This document shows, piece after piece, positions 1 to 11,332 of a stretch of DNA of 64,000 nucleotides (position 1 is its first letter; every line of letters starts with the position of its first letter). Under the pieces are notes generated by a model. The model did not search any database and had not been told where the DNA came from. It saw only the letters and a program-made list of their open reading frames with translations. Origin of the DNA: Typha latifolia (taxonomy: Eukaryota > Streptophyta > Magnoliopsida > Poales > Typhaceae). The stretch is taken from the NCBI GenBank assembly GCA_019914945.1, contig CM034107.1, positions 9,858,001-9,922,000 on the forward strand, given 5' to 3'. The position numbers were made by a program, and so were the translations under genes.

Positions 1-39
1 TGCGACGGTACTCTGTCGTATTTGTGATGGTAGACAGGC
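1..39 (+). mobile_element. 5' piece of host Ty3/gypsy integrase split by a nested element
   Basis: Read on the plus strand from base 3, this edge encodes a stretch ending VVFVMVDR, the start of the common plant gypsy integrase motif VDRLSKYxHF. The motif resumes at 5791 with the rest of the codon and LSKYTHFAAL. The frame is kept once the 5751-bp insertion and one copy of the CAGGC duplication are removed. The gag, protease and RT parts of this host element would lie to the left of the window. Confidence 0.75.
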
Positions 40-591
40 TGATGTGATCTTGATATCAATGGGCAATATTGAGGTAAAAAGGAGAGGAGAAGAAGAGGAA
101 GAAGTGGGCCTTTCCTATGGGTCTAGAGGGATAGGCCAGATGAGGATATTAGAGACGGCATAGCTAAGGTGGGAGAGAATGAGAGAGAAGGGGAGGAGAA
201 GATTTAGGGGAAGAAACTCAATTCATTCAATAATAATTATAAGGTTGCCTTCCACATATTTAGAGACTAACCTAACAAGCAAACTAATCAAAAGAAAGCC
301 CTAGAAGAGTGCAGGTTCGCCTATCGCATTTGTACGCGATCGAGCATGTTGGAACGCGCTAAATGCATTCACTGTGTTTGCGAACGTATGCAAGTGTTTG
401 AACGAGGGCGTTCAAACGCGATTGAATGCGCTAAACACGTCTACTGTATTTGCGAACGTATGCTGACATTCAAATGGGGGCATTCGAATGCGATTCCTTG
501 GTTCGAACGCGACCTACAGAAAATATTTTATTTTAGAAAGAAATAAGATAAATTCAGCCCGAGATAACTGGGTCCCATCCTAGTCATATCA
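40..591 (-). repeat. 3' LTR of the chromovirus (552 bp)
   Basis: This copy matches 5291-5790 over its length with substitutions and indels. It begins TGATGTGATC and ends ATCA. It contains two tandem 72-bp units (352-423 and 424-495) rich in the word GAACGC or GAATGC. Because 72 is divisible by three, the units read as a repeated 24-residue peptide, which I regard as spurious. Confidence 0.88.
352..495. repeat. Two 72-bp tandem units inside the LTR
   Basis: Unit 1 starts GAACGCGCTAAA at 352 and unit 2 starts GAATGCGCTAAA at 424. Both contain TTTGCGAACGTATGC and end in AACGCGATT or AATGCGATT. The other LTR carries a related pair near 5560-5710 in which the second unit is rearranged. Repeats of this sort in LTRs often hold enhancer elements; that role is inference here. 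Confidence 0.75.
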
Positions 592-611
592 ATCCATCAT
601 GCTTCCGCTAC

Positions 612-819
612 CTTGTCCTCAAGGCATGAAATGAGGGAAACGATCAATGATGTCTGATTCTAGCTTCCATGTAGACTCGTCAAATGGCTTGCTAAGCCAC
701 TCTACTAGGATCTCTGTCTCTAGCCGTCCTGCTTGACGTCGTCTACGTCTAGCCAGTACACGAACTAGTTCCAGAGCTCTCATCTCTTCAATCGGCTCCG
801 GTATATCTGACCCCACCAT
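612..819 (-). pseudogene. Chromodomain end of the chromovirus polyprotein
   Basis: The minus strand encodes LVEWLSKPFDESTW followed by IIDRFPHF. This matches the chromodomain pattern of plant chromoviruses (LVxWxGxPxxxATWE...FPHF), which binds modified histone H3 and can guide integration into heterochromatin. The usual tail LEDKV is present just downstream but in another frame, so one base has been gained or lost near 620-630. The domain joins the integrase C-terminus in the neighbouring piece. Confidence 0.8.
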
Positions 820-1039
820 CTGGTCGACGCCTACTCGAGCTCATAGCAAGGATAAATGGAATATGGGATGCATTCGCGATCCCTCAGGAAGCTCCAATCT
901 ATATGCAACTAGGCCAACTCGCTCCAATATACGAAAGGACCTAAAGTAGCAGTGCACCAACTTTTGATTGCGCACAGGTCTTAGCATCACTTGTCGATAA
1001 GGCTGAACGCGCACAAACACAAGATCCCTGACCGCGATT

Positions 1040-1720
1040 CTAATAGATTTGCTTCATGCGATTTTGTGCTGCTGCCATGTGGGTCCTAAGCCTCCATAAG
1101 GTCGCGTCTCGATCCATCAACTCTAGATTGACCTCCGTCCGCGCCACTGTTGCCTTTGGGTCATATGTCCGTAAGGAGGGTAGGGGTCTGCCATACACTA
1201 TTTCAAAGGGTGTCATCCCTATGCTAGTGTGAAATGCAGTATTGTATGACCACTCTGCCCAAGGAAGGTAACCGCGCCATCTTCCTAGTCGCTCTTCAAC
1301 AAAGCATCGCAAATACTGCTCAATAGCCCAGTTAACTACCTTAGTCTGGCTATCCGTCTGAGGGTGGTAAGTTGAAGTAAGGTTTAACCGGGTCCTTTAA
1401 AGTGTGAAGTACTCCGTCCAGAAGTCACTGATAGAGACTTTATCACAGTCGGACACCATCGAGCACGGCATACCATGAAGCTTGGCCACGTTGCGCACGA
1501 ACACCTCTGTAACTGCCTTCACCGAATATGGGTGTGCCAGGGTTGAGAAGTGAGCATACTTGCTCAGCCTGTCTACCACGATGAAGATGACAAAATACTC
1601 TCTCACTGGAGGTAGCCCCTCAATGAAATCCATGTAGATATCCTCCCAAATGCACTCTAGAATGGGTAAAGGCTATAGAAGTCTAGCCAGCATCAAGGAA
1701 TCGATCTTTGCCCGCTAACA
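1040..1720 (-). pseudogene. Integrase domain of the chromovirus, broken
   Basis: Two minus-strand pieces belong together. The piece at 1397-1633 carries MDFIEGLPP, VDRLSKYAHF and KLHGMP followed by SDFWTEYF. This is the catalytic core, with the first Asp in MDFIEGLP. The piece at 1040-1312 carries YLPWAEWSYNTAFHTSIGMTPFE and VYGRPLPS, the standard end of the core. A degenerate HHCC zinc-finger segment (CTWVGMKKELKRF, CDIC) lies at about 1700-1790. Stops and frame changes separate the pieces. Confidence 0.88.
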
Positions 1721-2099
1721 AATATCACAATCCCGCACGAATCTCTTCAGCTCCTTCTTCATTCCAACCCATGTACAGCTCTTTGATAGCCTCTTGTAGG
1801 TCCTCAAGAGACCCTCGTGTCCCGCCTCCAGTGTGGAATGGAAGAAATCTATGAGTCACCTCCACAAGTCATCATCACTAGGTACTCGGATGCGCCCGTG
1901 ATCTATTAGTAGTCCTCCTCTACTCTCAAGCTCAGGGTTTCTCATGGGATCACTCTCTAGCTCATGTATCAACCTGGACACCTATGGATCTGCGGCACTG
2001 GCAGTCCTCAAATCACAAAGAAAGGGAAACATAGGTGTGGAATAGGCCGCAAGCTTGGCAGGTGTGGGTTGCCATGAGAGTGCATCCGCCGCCCTATTC

Positions 2100-3310
2100 T
2101 CTGTCCCTTTCATGTACTGCAATTCATAATCATATCATAGCAATTTGGTGACCCATCTCTGCTGTGTCGGAGTGTGAACCCGCTGTCTCATAAAGAATAG
2201 CAAACTCCGCTAGTCCGTTCAGATTATAAATCATCGTCCGATCAAGTATGGTCTCTACTTTGTCACCGCCTGTAGGATAGCAAGCATCTCTCGTTCATAT
2301 GTGGAAAGATGTTGTGACCTCTTTGATAACGTCTTGCTGAGATAAACAATAGGACTCCCAGACTGCATAAGAATAGCCCCAATGCCCGAGTGGCTTTGTG
2401 AAATCGGGTAGCGCCAACACTGGTACGGTTGCCATGGCGGTCTTCAGCTTCTTAAATGCCTTCGTCGCTGACTCAGTCCACTGGAATGCATCCTTCTCCA
2501 GCAATGAAGTGAGGGGTGCCACAATCTTCCCATAACCTACCATAAATTTGAGGTAGTACCTTGTCAGGCCAAGGAACCCCCGCAACTCACGAACCGTCGC
2601 TGGTTGTGGCCAAAATGATGTGGCCGAGATACTCTACTCTACACTCTCCATAAGGGCATTTACTTTTCTTCACCTTTAGAGATTGATCCATTAATAGTCC
2701 CAACATTGAACGCAAATGAACTAAGTGCTCCTCCCAAGTTCTACTATACACTAAAATGTCATCAAAAAATACCAACACATACTGCCTAAGGAGTGGGCGG
2801 AATATGTCATTCATCAACCCTTGGAAGGTCACCGGTGTGTTTGTCAACCCAAATAACATTACCCGAAACTCATAGTGTCCGTCGTGAGTCCCGAATGTCA
2901 TTTTGTGAACGTCCCCTGCTCGCATGCGAATCTAATGTAGCCGGCGCGGAGATCGAGCTTGCTAAAATATGACGCTCCTGTCAACTCATCCAACAACTCT
3001 TCTATGGCAGGTATCGAGTACCGATCCTTGACAGTGATGTCATTCATCATGTGATAGTCCATGCAAAACTGCTAGCTCCCGTCCTTCTTTCATACCAGCA
3101 GCACTAGTGATGAATAAGAATTTTGACATAAGGATAATGGTAGGGCTGAATGTTGGCTAGTTTTCCTCTTGGAATGATCTCGATCCTGTGATCGGCGTGT
3201 CTCACGAGTGGTAGTCCCCGTGGAGCCTCAAATAGGGAAGCAAAGTTAGTCAACACAAGCTCCAAATCATCACGTGTACCTGAGCTAGGAAGGGTCTCAG
3301 GTTCGGTCAA
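2100..3310 (-). pseudogene. Reverse transcriptase and RNase H of the chromovirus, broken
   Basis: The reading order on the minus strand is RT N-terminus at 3104-3310 (LFEAPRGLPLVRHADHRIEI), the palm with the active-site box FFDDILVYS at 2587-2925, and the thumb/connection into RNase H ([12 protein letters not shown] and the ALPDF segment) at 2295-2585. Remnants of RNase H continue towards 2100. FFDD is the normal Ty3 variant of the YxDD catalytic box, so the active-site Asp pair survives even though stops and frameshifts kill the protein. Confidence 0.88.
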
Positions 3311-3480
3311 TGCAATTGGAGGAAGTACGATGGCTCGCCAACTCGGGGAGCTCCAATCAATGGCCGAAGAGTGGGGCTTGGCTATGTACGTACCCCGTCA
3401 AGCTGTATGACCCGTCCGTCTCGCCGAAAAGTGAGCCGCATTTGTGAGAAGTCGAAGGTCACTAGACCAAGGCTCTACAG

Positions 3481-3714
3481 CTACTGGGTACCTAAGACCA
3501 CATCCGCTCCTCGAAGAGCCAGTGGATACAAATCCACAATGAAGTTGTGGCCTTGCACCCGGATGGAGACGCTCCTACATATGCTGTCACCCCGGAGTTT
3601 GGTGCCGTCACCGATGGTCACCTCGAAGCCGATGGTGGGTTCCACCTCAAGCCCAATTCTCCATACGAGCCGCTCATCTAAGAAATTGTACGTGCTTCCT
3701 ATGTCGATGCACAT
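3481..3714 (-). pseudogene. Retroviral-type aspartic protease domain, mutated
   Basis: The segment reads MCIDIGSTYNFLDERL, matching the plant gypsy protease motif xxIDSGSTHNFL. The catalytic D-S/T-G triplet is DIG here, which should impair activity. The later GADVVLGTQ is the conserved (A/G)DVILGxxW end of the family, cut just before the Trp. It lies between gag and RT in the normal order. Confidence 0.8.
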
Positions 3715-3845
3715 TGTTTCTTGACTAGTATGTCCATTCGTAGGGTCTTTGAGGCGCTCATGCCAGAATAAGCATGCATAGATATCTCGGCTGGTACCTC
3801 TTCCTCTAGCTCCCCATATGTCTCCTCCTCAATCTCCTTAGTCAC

Positions 3846-4808
3846 CTAGCCATCACCATCATGCTCCTCTGTTTCATTCTCATGTCCATCGATCAACATA
3901 ACGCTGCACGTCACCTTGGTGCAACAATGGCCCAAAGTGAACCTCTCATCACATCTGAAGCATAACCCATTTGTTCGTCGCTCTTCCACCTGTGCAGGTG
4001 TAAGAGTACGGACCCCGGGAGGTGCTCCACCTCCTCGCACTCCTAGCACAAGCCTTGGAATGGTCTGCGGCCCTATTGTGGCCGTTGGTGCTCTAGCAAC
4101 TATACTCGTCGCACCAATCGCCCTAGTTGCCCATGGCATAAACCTATTGTTCCAATCGAGTTTGTTAGCACTCCTCAAGGCTTGATTCTTCCGGTCCATC
4201 CTAGTGGTGTCTTCAAAGGCCTTGCTCAAGGTCCTGGGTCGTAGAGAAAGTACATCAGCCTGAATCTCCTCGCGTAACCCAGAAATGAAAGTGCTGATTA
4301 GGATTTCTTGTGGCCATTGTGGTCGGCACTGATTGCTGATTCGTTCAAACTCCTCTTGGTAAGCAATAACCGATGTCTTTTGGATAAGCTTTGGTAGAGT
4401 GGCGTTGTAGTCCTCAAAGCTTGTGGTTCCAAAGTGCCTAGATAGGGCGTTTACGAACACCGGCCATCCACCGAACACTTGGTGTGCGCTCACAGATTGA
4501 TACCAATGTAATGCTGCACCTTCCAAGTGGAAGCTTGCCAACAACACCTTGGCAACTTCTGTTGTTCCTTGATACATAAAATATTATTCAACACGAAAAA
4601 TCCAATCTAAAGGATTACCTCCTTGGAACTTAGGGAACTTGAGCCTCCCCGTTCTTCCGTGCACAGTATTATCGCGCCCCGCATCATACACGAGTTTAGG
4701 TCCAATGTTAGAAGGATGTAGAATTGATACATTATTTTCTTGGTGCCTCCAATCATCTCTCTCATGGTGCCAACTGTGATCATCCCGATTCGGCCAACTC
4801 GCATCCAC
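3846..4808 (-). pseudogene. Gag polyprotein with CCHC knuckle, one stop inside
   Basis: The capsid part carries LKFPKFQGGNPLDWIFRVE, then a stop at 4581-4583, then YFMYQGT and LEGAALHWYQ, all hallmarks of plant Ty3 gag. The stop replaces a Gln codon (CAA to TAA) in a continuous frame. The C-terminal knuckle LCFRCDERFTLGHCC follows an Arg-rich linker, as in the family. The protein would have packaged the element RNA in virus-like particles. Confidence 0.87.
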
Positions 4809-5277
4809 CTTGGCGCGGTTGAGATTTAGATTTGGACGTGCCCGCTCCGCAACCCTGGTAGATCATAGGGACCTTGGTAAGGTCCTTTAGGGCCGTTAGG
4901 TGGTGGCAGGAAGGGTACATTTTGGGCAAGGGTTGCCCTAGCTCCGAGTTGAGGCAACAGCATCGTAGTTGGATTTGTTGGCATTGGAATTTCTGGCATG
5001 TGCACGGTGGCTGCGAGGTTTCACAACTCTTCCCTCATTCCTCTTATCTCTTCCTACTGCGTCTGTTGTAGATCCATCATTTGTTAGAAGAGGGAGACCA
5101 AGGTTGGATCCATGTCAGGCACCAAACCAGTCGAGGTCACGCTCGTGCTCGCATCCGCTCTACGCATCGGCATTGAGGGCATATTAGGTTTGGTCTCCAT
5201 GGGTACCTCCATGACCTCCATTGTGGTGCATCGATTGGCCATTGCTCTTGTGGTGTTCATGAGTCCGAGAACCGGTG

Positions 5278-5289
5278 ACTCTAATACCA
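5278..5289 (-). other. Primer-binding site for initiator methionine tRNA
   Basis: One base inside the 5' LTR the minus strand reads TGGTATTAGAGT. The 3' end of plant initiator Met tRNA pairs with TGGTATCAGAGC, so ten of twelve bases fit. This confirms the element's orientation and the LTR boundary. Confidence 0.8.
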
Positions 5290-5290
5290 A

Positions 5291-5790
5291 TGATATGATC
5301 TTGATATCAATGGATAATATTTAGGTATAAAGGAGAGAAGACCTATGGGTCTAGGGGGATAGGCTAGACGAGGAGATTAGAGACGGCATAGCCATAGTGG
5401 GAGAGAATGAGAGAGAAGGCGCACAGAAGATTTGGGGAAAGGAATTCAACTCATTCAATAATGATTATAAGGTTGCCTTCCACATATTTAGAGGCTAACC
5501 TAACAAGCAAAATTATCAAAAGAAAGCCCTAGAAGAGTGCAGGTTCGCCGATCGTGTTCGAACGCGCTAAATGCGTTCACTGTGTTTACGAACATATGCA
5601 GGCGTTCAAACAAGGGCTTCCAAACGCGATCGAACACGCTAAACATGTCTGGCGGTATTTCGTATTTGTGAACATATGCAGGCGTTCGAACGAGGATGTT
5701 CGAAACGCGACCTATAGAAAAAAAATTTATTTTAGAAAGAAACAAGAGAAATTCAGCCCGAGATAACTAGGTCCCATCCCAGTCATATCA
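5291..5790 (-). repeat. 5' LTR of the chromovirus (500 bp)
   Basis: It begins TGATATGATC and ends ATCA, followed directly by the CAGGC duplication. It is about 50 bp shorter than the left LTR. Most of the loss is near the start (the AGAAGAGGAAGAAGTGGG stretch) and within the 72-bp repeat area. Confidence 0.88.
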
Positions 5791-6672
5791 CAGGCTGAGC
5801 AAGTATACCCACTTCGCAGCCCTAGTGCACCCATTCTAGTCAAAGACCGTAGCGGAGGTATTTGTATGCAACGTCAGCAAGCTCCATGGCATACCATATT
5901 CCATAGCCTTAGACAGAGATCGGGCCTTCATCAGTGACTTTTGGACGAAGTACTTCACACTATAGGGGACCCAGTTAGACCTCGATTCAGCCTCCATGTG
6001 CAGACAAATGGCCAAACCGAGGTGGTGAACCAAGGCAACGAGTAGTATCTTCGTTATTTTGTGGGAGAGCGCCCCAAGAGGTGGCTAGAGTACCTGCCTT
6101 GGACGGAGTGGTCCTACAACACTGTCTTTCTCACTAGCATTCAAATGACCCCCTTTGAGGCAATCTACAGTAGGCCACCACCGACCTTGCAGACCTATGA
6201 TCCCTTGGCCTTTACAGCGCAGATGAGGACGAACCTAAAGCTGATTGATAGAGATGCTACACGAAGGGGGCTAAGGACCCACACAAAGGAGGCGCATAAC
6301 TGTATGACGCATGTCTATGATCGCAAGCATCGTGTGCAGGAGTTTGCAATTAGCGACCTAGTGTTCGTGCGTGTTCAGTCGTATCGGCAGGTGACTCTGA
6401 GACCGGCACACAACGAAAAACTAGTGCACTAGTACTTTAAGCCATTCCGAGTGCTTGAGAGACTAGGCCTGGTAACATACAAATTGGCATTGCCTAAGGA
6501 ATCTGTGTCCATTTAGTGTTTCATATTTTAGTCCTGAAAGCTCAAGTCAAGATAGACCAAGTTGTGGACGTGGACATACTCGACCTAGTGGAGCCGGTGA
6601 GAGTTCTGGCCAGGAGGTGACGAAGCAAATACGGGAGGATGTAGACAAAGATTCTGATAGAGTGGTTAAGCC
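5791..6672 (+). mobile_element. 3' piece of host gypsy element: integrase to truncated chromodomain
   Basis: The sequence continues the integrase interrupted at base 39. It reads LSKYTHFAALVHPF and KLHGMPYS, then an open stretch at 6061-6432 with YLPWTEWSYNTVFLTSIQMTPFE, the end of the core, and DLVFVRVQSYRQ of the C-terminal domain. At about 6590-6670 it shows VRVLARR and ILIEWLS, the start of a chromodomain as in the nested element. Similarity stops at about 6672, so the element is cut in mid-chromodomain. Several in-frame stops (for example at 5836 and 6430) show that it is dead. It is clearly related to the element inserted in it. Confidence 0.85.
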
Positions 6673-8785
6673 CACACGTCCACTTCACCCACTCCCCACT
6701 ACTCCATTCCTTTAGCTCACGCAACCGCAGCCTCCCTCTCACATTACCCACACTACAACCCAGCCATCTTCTTCCCCTAGCCTTGACGCCACCCACTACC
6801 AAACTCCCCCACCACAACCACCATCTCCCCTCCAGACCTTCACCGAATCATTCGATCCTCATCTACAACCGCCATTGCCCACCTTCTCTGTACCAACGCC
6901 AGTTACACCACCAATCTAGCTCGGTTACACACCCTCTCCTTTGATGGCCATTACACTGTCGACCATCTCCTCCTTTACTATAACTTTGCTAGAGTAGTCT
7001 GATTCTAGTGCAAACTTGGGCTAAGAATTGAGATCATAATCTTTAGGCTGGATGAATGACCCTATGGGAAACTTCCATTGTAACCTTACATTAAAGAATG
7101 CTTTAAAAAAAAGATATTCTTACAACTTTACACATTTCCTTTTTGCAATTATTATCATTTACGTCGTATTTTTGACATTAATTGAGTAAACCTTACATTA
7201 GATGGAACTAACTTAGAGTAATTTTAAATTAATCATAAATCTCAAATGACAAAAAAAAATACTCATGTGAGTTTTTTTTTTTTTTAAATTCTATGGAGTG
7301 TCATATTTAGTCTTTAACTTTGAGGAAAGAAAAACTATTCTAACCCTAGCTTTGTTTCTTAGATATATCTGGACATAGCTAAACATCCCTTGCTCATAGA
7401 AATATTATTTTATTTCTTTCTCACCTTATGCATAAAATTTTGGAAGGATATTTTTCGTAAAAAATATGATATTATGACTATACATTTATGAGGTTATTTT
7501 TTTGCAACTATTCCAATAAAAAGGAGTCAATTTGCAAATATCAAAAGGGAAAACTTTATTTTTCACATCGATTACGAAATGCAGGCTCCTTTTTGTATAT
7601 AAAAAATAAAAACTTAATGAAGTTGGAAAAGAAAAAAAAGAAAAAATTTCCACCTTTGTTTTAATTTAAAGTTTACTGAAATTTTATTCCTGGCACTTAT
7701 AGTTTTGATGTAGAATTTTAATTTAAAAGACTAAAATAACCATTTAAATTTAGAGTAATCGATTGAAAAAAATTTGAATTAAAATCCTATGAGTTTTATC
7801 ATAGGAGAAAAACATCAATAAAAGTTTGACAGCCATGACATAAATTCGCTCTCACTGTTATCTTCTGATGATAAAAGCTAATAGTTGCTAAAAGGAAAAA
7901 TTTTACGGTAATGTGTGAAGCATAAATTTTTTTTCTTCCTTATAATTTTATTTGTGTCATTTTAGTGCAATCCTCGTTGAAGACAAAATTATAGAGGATT
8001 CAGTAAAGTTTCAAATGCATCTAAAATAATACCAATTAAATTTTAAATAATAAATATATGATGAAAAAAATATATATTTGCTTAATATTTTATTTATTTT
8101 AGATGTGTTAGAAAACTTATCCGATCATCGACAATTTTGTCTCTAATAAGGATTTTAAAATTTAACCCATGGTTTGATCAAAGTTGATAGAAACTATAAA
8201 AGCTTTAATTTAAATATAATCATAAAAGAGTAAAATAATATAAATAAAATTATAAGAAGGTGGTGAGTTTAGGCCAAACCACAGGGTATGTAAAATGTAG
8301 TTTTCTATTGTCAAATATAATATGTAATGTATAAGTTTAGAGTTGAAAAGAGATTATTTTATTTGTATAATAGATCATTTATATAAAATAAATTAGTAAA
8401 TATTCTATGAACACACATGTAGTCTGATAGCAGAAAGAAGAACTTCACAGTTTTATTAATAATATGAGAAAACAAGGATTAAAAGAAAATGTAAGTTTGC
8501 TAGGTGAATTTATATACAAAGAAAAAATAGACAATTTTCACATATGAATTTTTCCTTGACTTTTGAATAGAAATGAAAGACAGTGACTGCAATTAACAAA
8601 AACTGGTGCCTTGATGAACTTCTATAGAAGCTGATGACTGAAGTTTATATTTTTTTCTGCCACCAAACCAGAGGCTGCTTGCCGTCCTTCTTTTTCTTCT
8701 GATGCCTTTCTCTAGTTTCCCCATCTCACAATTCTACAAGAAGGCAAAGGAAAAAATTAAAATGAAACCAAGAGAACGAAAGAAC
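6673..8785. other. No gene recognised; AT-rich intergenic DNA
   Basis: 6673-7060 is C-rich and would encode Pro/His/Ser-rich peptides broken by stops; I cannot assign it. From 7080 to 8600 the sequence is strongly AT-rich without coding character. 8640-8760 has a short Lys-rich reading frame on the minus strand (ATG near 8727) that I cannot connect to a gene. Confidence 0.6.
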
Positions 8786-8915
8786 TCCGAGCGCGCAGAG
8801 AACCGAGAGCAAAGGGAGCCGAGAGCGCAGAGAGCCCAGAGCGTTGAGTGCCGATAGCGCGGAGAGCCGAGATCGCAGATAGCTGAGAGCGTAGTGAGCC
8901 GAGTACGAGAGCTTA
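8785..8915. repeat. Degenerate ~16-bp minisatellite (GCCGAGAGCGCAGAGA)
   Basis: About eight imperfect copies of a unit close to GCCGAGAGCGCAGAGA follow one another. A shorter run of the same unit is at 11908-11940, at the head of the second direct repeat. Confidence 0.7.
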
Positions 8916-9240
8916 TAACAAAGATGACAGAGAGAGAGAGTTATAGTCGGTTATTATTTAAATAAGTTTAGTTAGTTAGAGTTGCACAATGACCTTAATA
9001 CCCTTGAGTGAGTTTAAAATTAAAGGTAAAAAAGATCCCAATTTTAAAGTAAAATGAGAAATATTTTAGGTGTTCTGAAATTTAACATTAATTATTCCAT
9101 TAGTTGGTGTTAACTTAAAATTAGTTGGCACTAAAAGCAAAATAAATGGGTTGAACAATAAATCTCTATATGGTACGGTGTAAATAATAATAATAATAAA
9201 ATTATGGTGTTTTTGATACAATTTCATTTTTATCATTATT
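8786..9240. repeat. Direct repeat, copy 1
   Basis: It starts with the minisatellite and continues through TCGGTTATTATTTAAATAAG, ATGACCTTAATACCCTTGAG and TAAATCTCTATATGGTA. The same series of words, in the same order and orientation, recurs at 11898-12275. The copies lie ~3.1 kb apart and may be ends of one non-autonomous element or two insertions of one family. Confidence 0.75.
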
Positions 9241-10963
9241 ATATATATTATAAATAATAAATATAATTAATTTGATTATATGTTTAATATTATGGTGTAT
9301 TGGTTAGAAGAGTAACGCAAAGCTTGATAGAGCCTAGGTAGGATCAAGCATGAATTGAAATTAATTTCTAGCCTATATATTACAAGCTAACCCTAAAAAT
9401 AAAAAAAATAAAAAGGTGAAAATATATATATATATATATTATATGGGAACGACGAGGCCAGGCATAGTTGTGCACATGTAGCCAGGCGCTGCATTGGGGG
9501 CACCACATGCCCTAAACAGTTGGCCGATCAACTAGCACAGCAAGCCCTCTTGCCATCGCATTCTCCCTGTATATATATCTCTCCCTCCCACTCTCGGTTT
9601 TTCTCTCTCTCTCTCTTCTCTCTCTTCTCTCTCTTTCTCTCTCTCCTCTCTCTTTCTCTCTTGATCTTGCCGACATGGTCTACGGTCTCCACCGCCGCCA
9701 CCAAGGTGAGCCTCATTTTCCTCTCTTCTCACTTCTCTTTCTCTCTCTTTTTCTTCCTCTCTTTCTCAGTTTGTCAGAATCAAGCCCCCAACAAGAGGCC
9801 GACGAGCCCCCTCCTCTTTCTCCTCTCTTCTTCTTCTTCATTCCCTTCTTCTATTTTTACTTTTCTTCTCCCTCGGTTTCCATTCTCCTCTATGGCAACA
9901 GTAATTTTTTATTTTCTATTTTATGAAATTTTATTTTTAGTTAATGCAAAATAGATTATTTAGGCAATTAATCATATATATATATATATATATATATTCA
10001 ATAATATGTTTATTATTGTTAATTGTAATTAGTTTAATTATTAATTAATTAAGTTATAATTAAACTTTTATACATAAATATATGTATTACTTATATATAT
10101 ATATATTTATATTTGTTGGATTAATACATAGTTTCATTTCTTTTCTTCGATAAACCCATCTTTTTTGGAGCTCCGAGTTAGTTTGATATGATTATAGATT
10201 TCCCTCTAGATCCATAGGCATATATACAAAGAAATATTCTAAGAATATTTCTTTTTTTAATTTCTTTCTCCCCTTTCACATGGTGTCAAAATAAATGAGT
10301 AGCTCGGGTTTAGCTAGAACATAATTGGAGCTCGACTGAAGCTCAAACTCAGCTCAGTTTGGCTTGAGCTGAGCTATGCTTGAGTTAGAGCTAACTCGAC
10401 TTGATAGGCTCGGATTAAATATAATATTTATTCATATATTTTAATTATAAATATATTTATAATTATTATTTTTTTGATCCAATGACTCCTATGATCCTAT
10501 TTCTATCTAACCCTAACATTAAGTCTAATAAAATTCTAGCTGACAAATCCAACCTCGTCCTCCATCGACTAGCTCCTCATGCCTCCTCCTCCTCTATCAA
10601 CAAGCCTTTGCCATAGTGCCTCCTCCTCCCCCATCGACAAGCCATCATTGCAGACCTCCTTCTCCATCGACAAGGCACCGTTGTGATGCCAGCCTCTTCC
10701 TCCAACCTTCTCAGCCTCTTCCTCCAACCTTCTCATCCTCCTCCATCAATAAGCCATGGTTATAAGTCACCGTCACGACCACCTCCTCTTCCTCCTTTTT
10801 TAGCAAGTCACTGTCGCCTCCTCCTCTTCCTCTAATCAAGCTTGGGCTTGACTTGGGCTCGACTCAAGTTGAGCTGAGTTAAGCCTAAACATCAAACTGG
10901 CTCAAAATCAATATTAAGGCGAGACTAAGCTAGAGTCCACTCGCTTAGTCTCGGCTCTTTTTG
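9241..10963. other. No gene recognised; CT-rich and AT-rich repeats
   Basis: TA dinucleotide runs lie at 9424-9440 and 9976-9997. 9578-9770 is a long CT-rich tract preceded by a TATA-like TATATATA. Within it, ATGGTCTACGGTCTCC (9675) is followed by a plausible splice donor, but nothing downstream supports an exon. 10310-10440 and 10840-10960 carry the dispersed GAGCTCGGCTTGAGCT-type repeat. 10540-10830 is C-rich with no sustained frame. Confidence 0.55.
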
Positions 10964-11277
10964 TAACAACCCAGCCATAAAAGAAATTGGGCACAACGTG
11001 GCTGGCCACACTATGATCGGCCTCATGCCCATGCATTGGCAGCTTGCGTGGAGGGGTGCCACGAGCCCCACCGCTGCTGCTACAGCCAACCGGCTGTGAC
11101 CAACTGGCTGCGGTGGGATCAGCGCCGCCTTTCCCCTCCTCCACCGCCTCTCTCTCCCTCTAAATCTCTTTTTCTCTCTCTATTTCAGTCTCTCTCCCCC
11201 TCTCCCTCTCTTGCCAACGTCGGCCTACTGCCACCGTCCTTGGAACCCACCGCTGCCATCTCCTCCGAGCGCCGATG

Positions 11278-11332
<55 letters not shown>

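Larger units (their letters stand above)
40..5790 (-). mobile_element. Degenerate Ty3/gypsy chromovirus with both LTRs
   Basis: This is a complete-length but dead LTR retrotransposon on the minus strand. Its order is 5' LTR (5291-5790), primer-binding site, gag, protease, reverse transcriptase/RNase H, integrase, chromodomain, 3' LTR (40-591). The ends read TGAT...ATCA, and the 5-bp target duplication CAGGC is seen at 35-39 and 5791-5795. The C-terminal chromodomain after integrase places it among plant chromoviruses. Stop codons and frameshifts break every domain and the two LTRs differ visibly, so the insertion is not recent. It landed inside the integrase gene of a related element on the opposite strand. 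Confidence 0.9.

Noticed and set aside
346..546. Cys/Arg-rich 66-residue frame with a repeated ERAK..CVCERM pattern
   Set aside because: It reads through the two 72-bp tandem units of an LTR; the repeat length divisible by three explains the open frame.
3371..3724. 117-residue plus-strand frame
   Set aside because: Antisense shadow of the protease region of the minus-strand chromovirus.
9520..9954. Ser/Leu/Phe-rich frames over the CT-rich tract, one with a TATA-like run upstream
   Set aside because: Composition follows the microsatellite; no downstream exon or known domain supports a gene.
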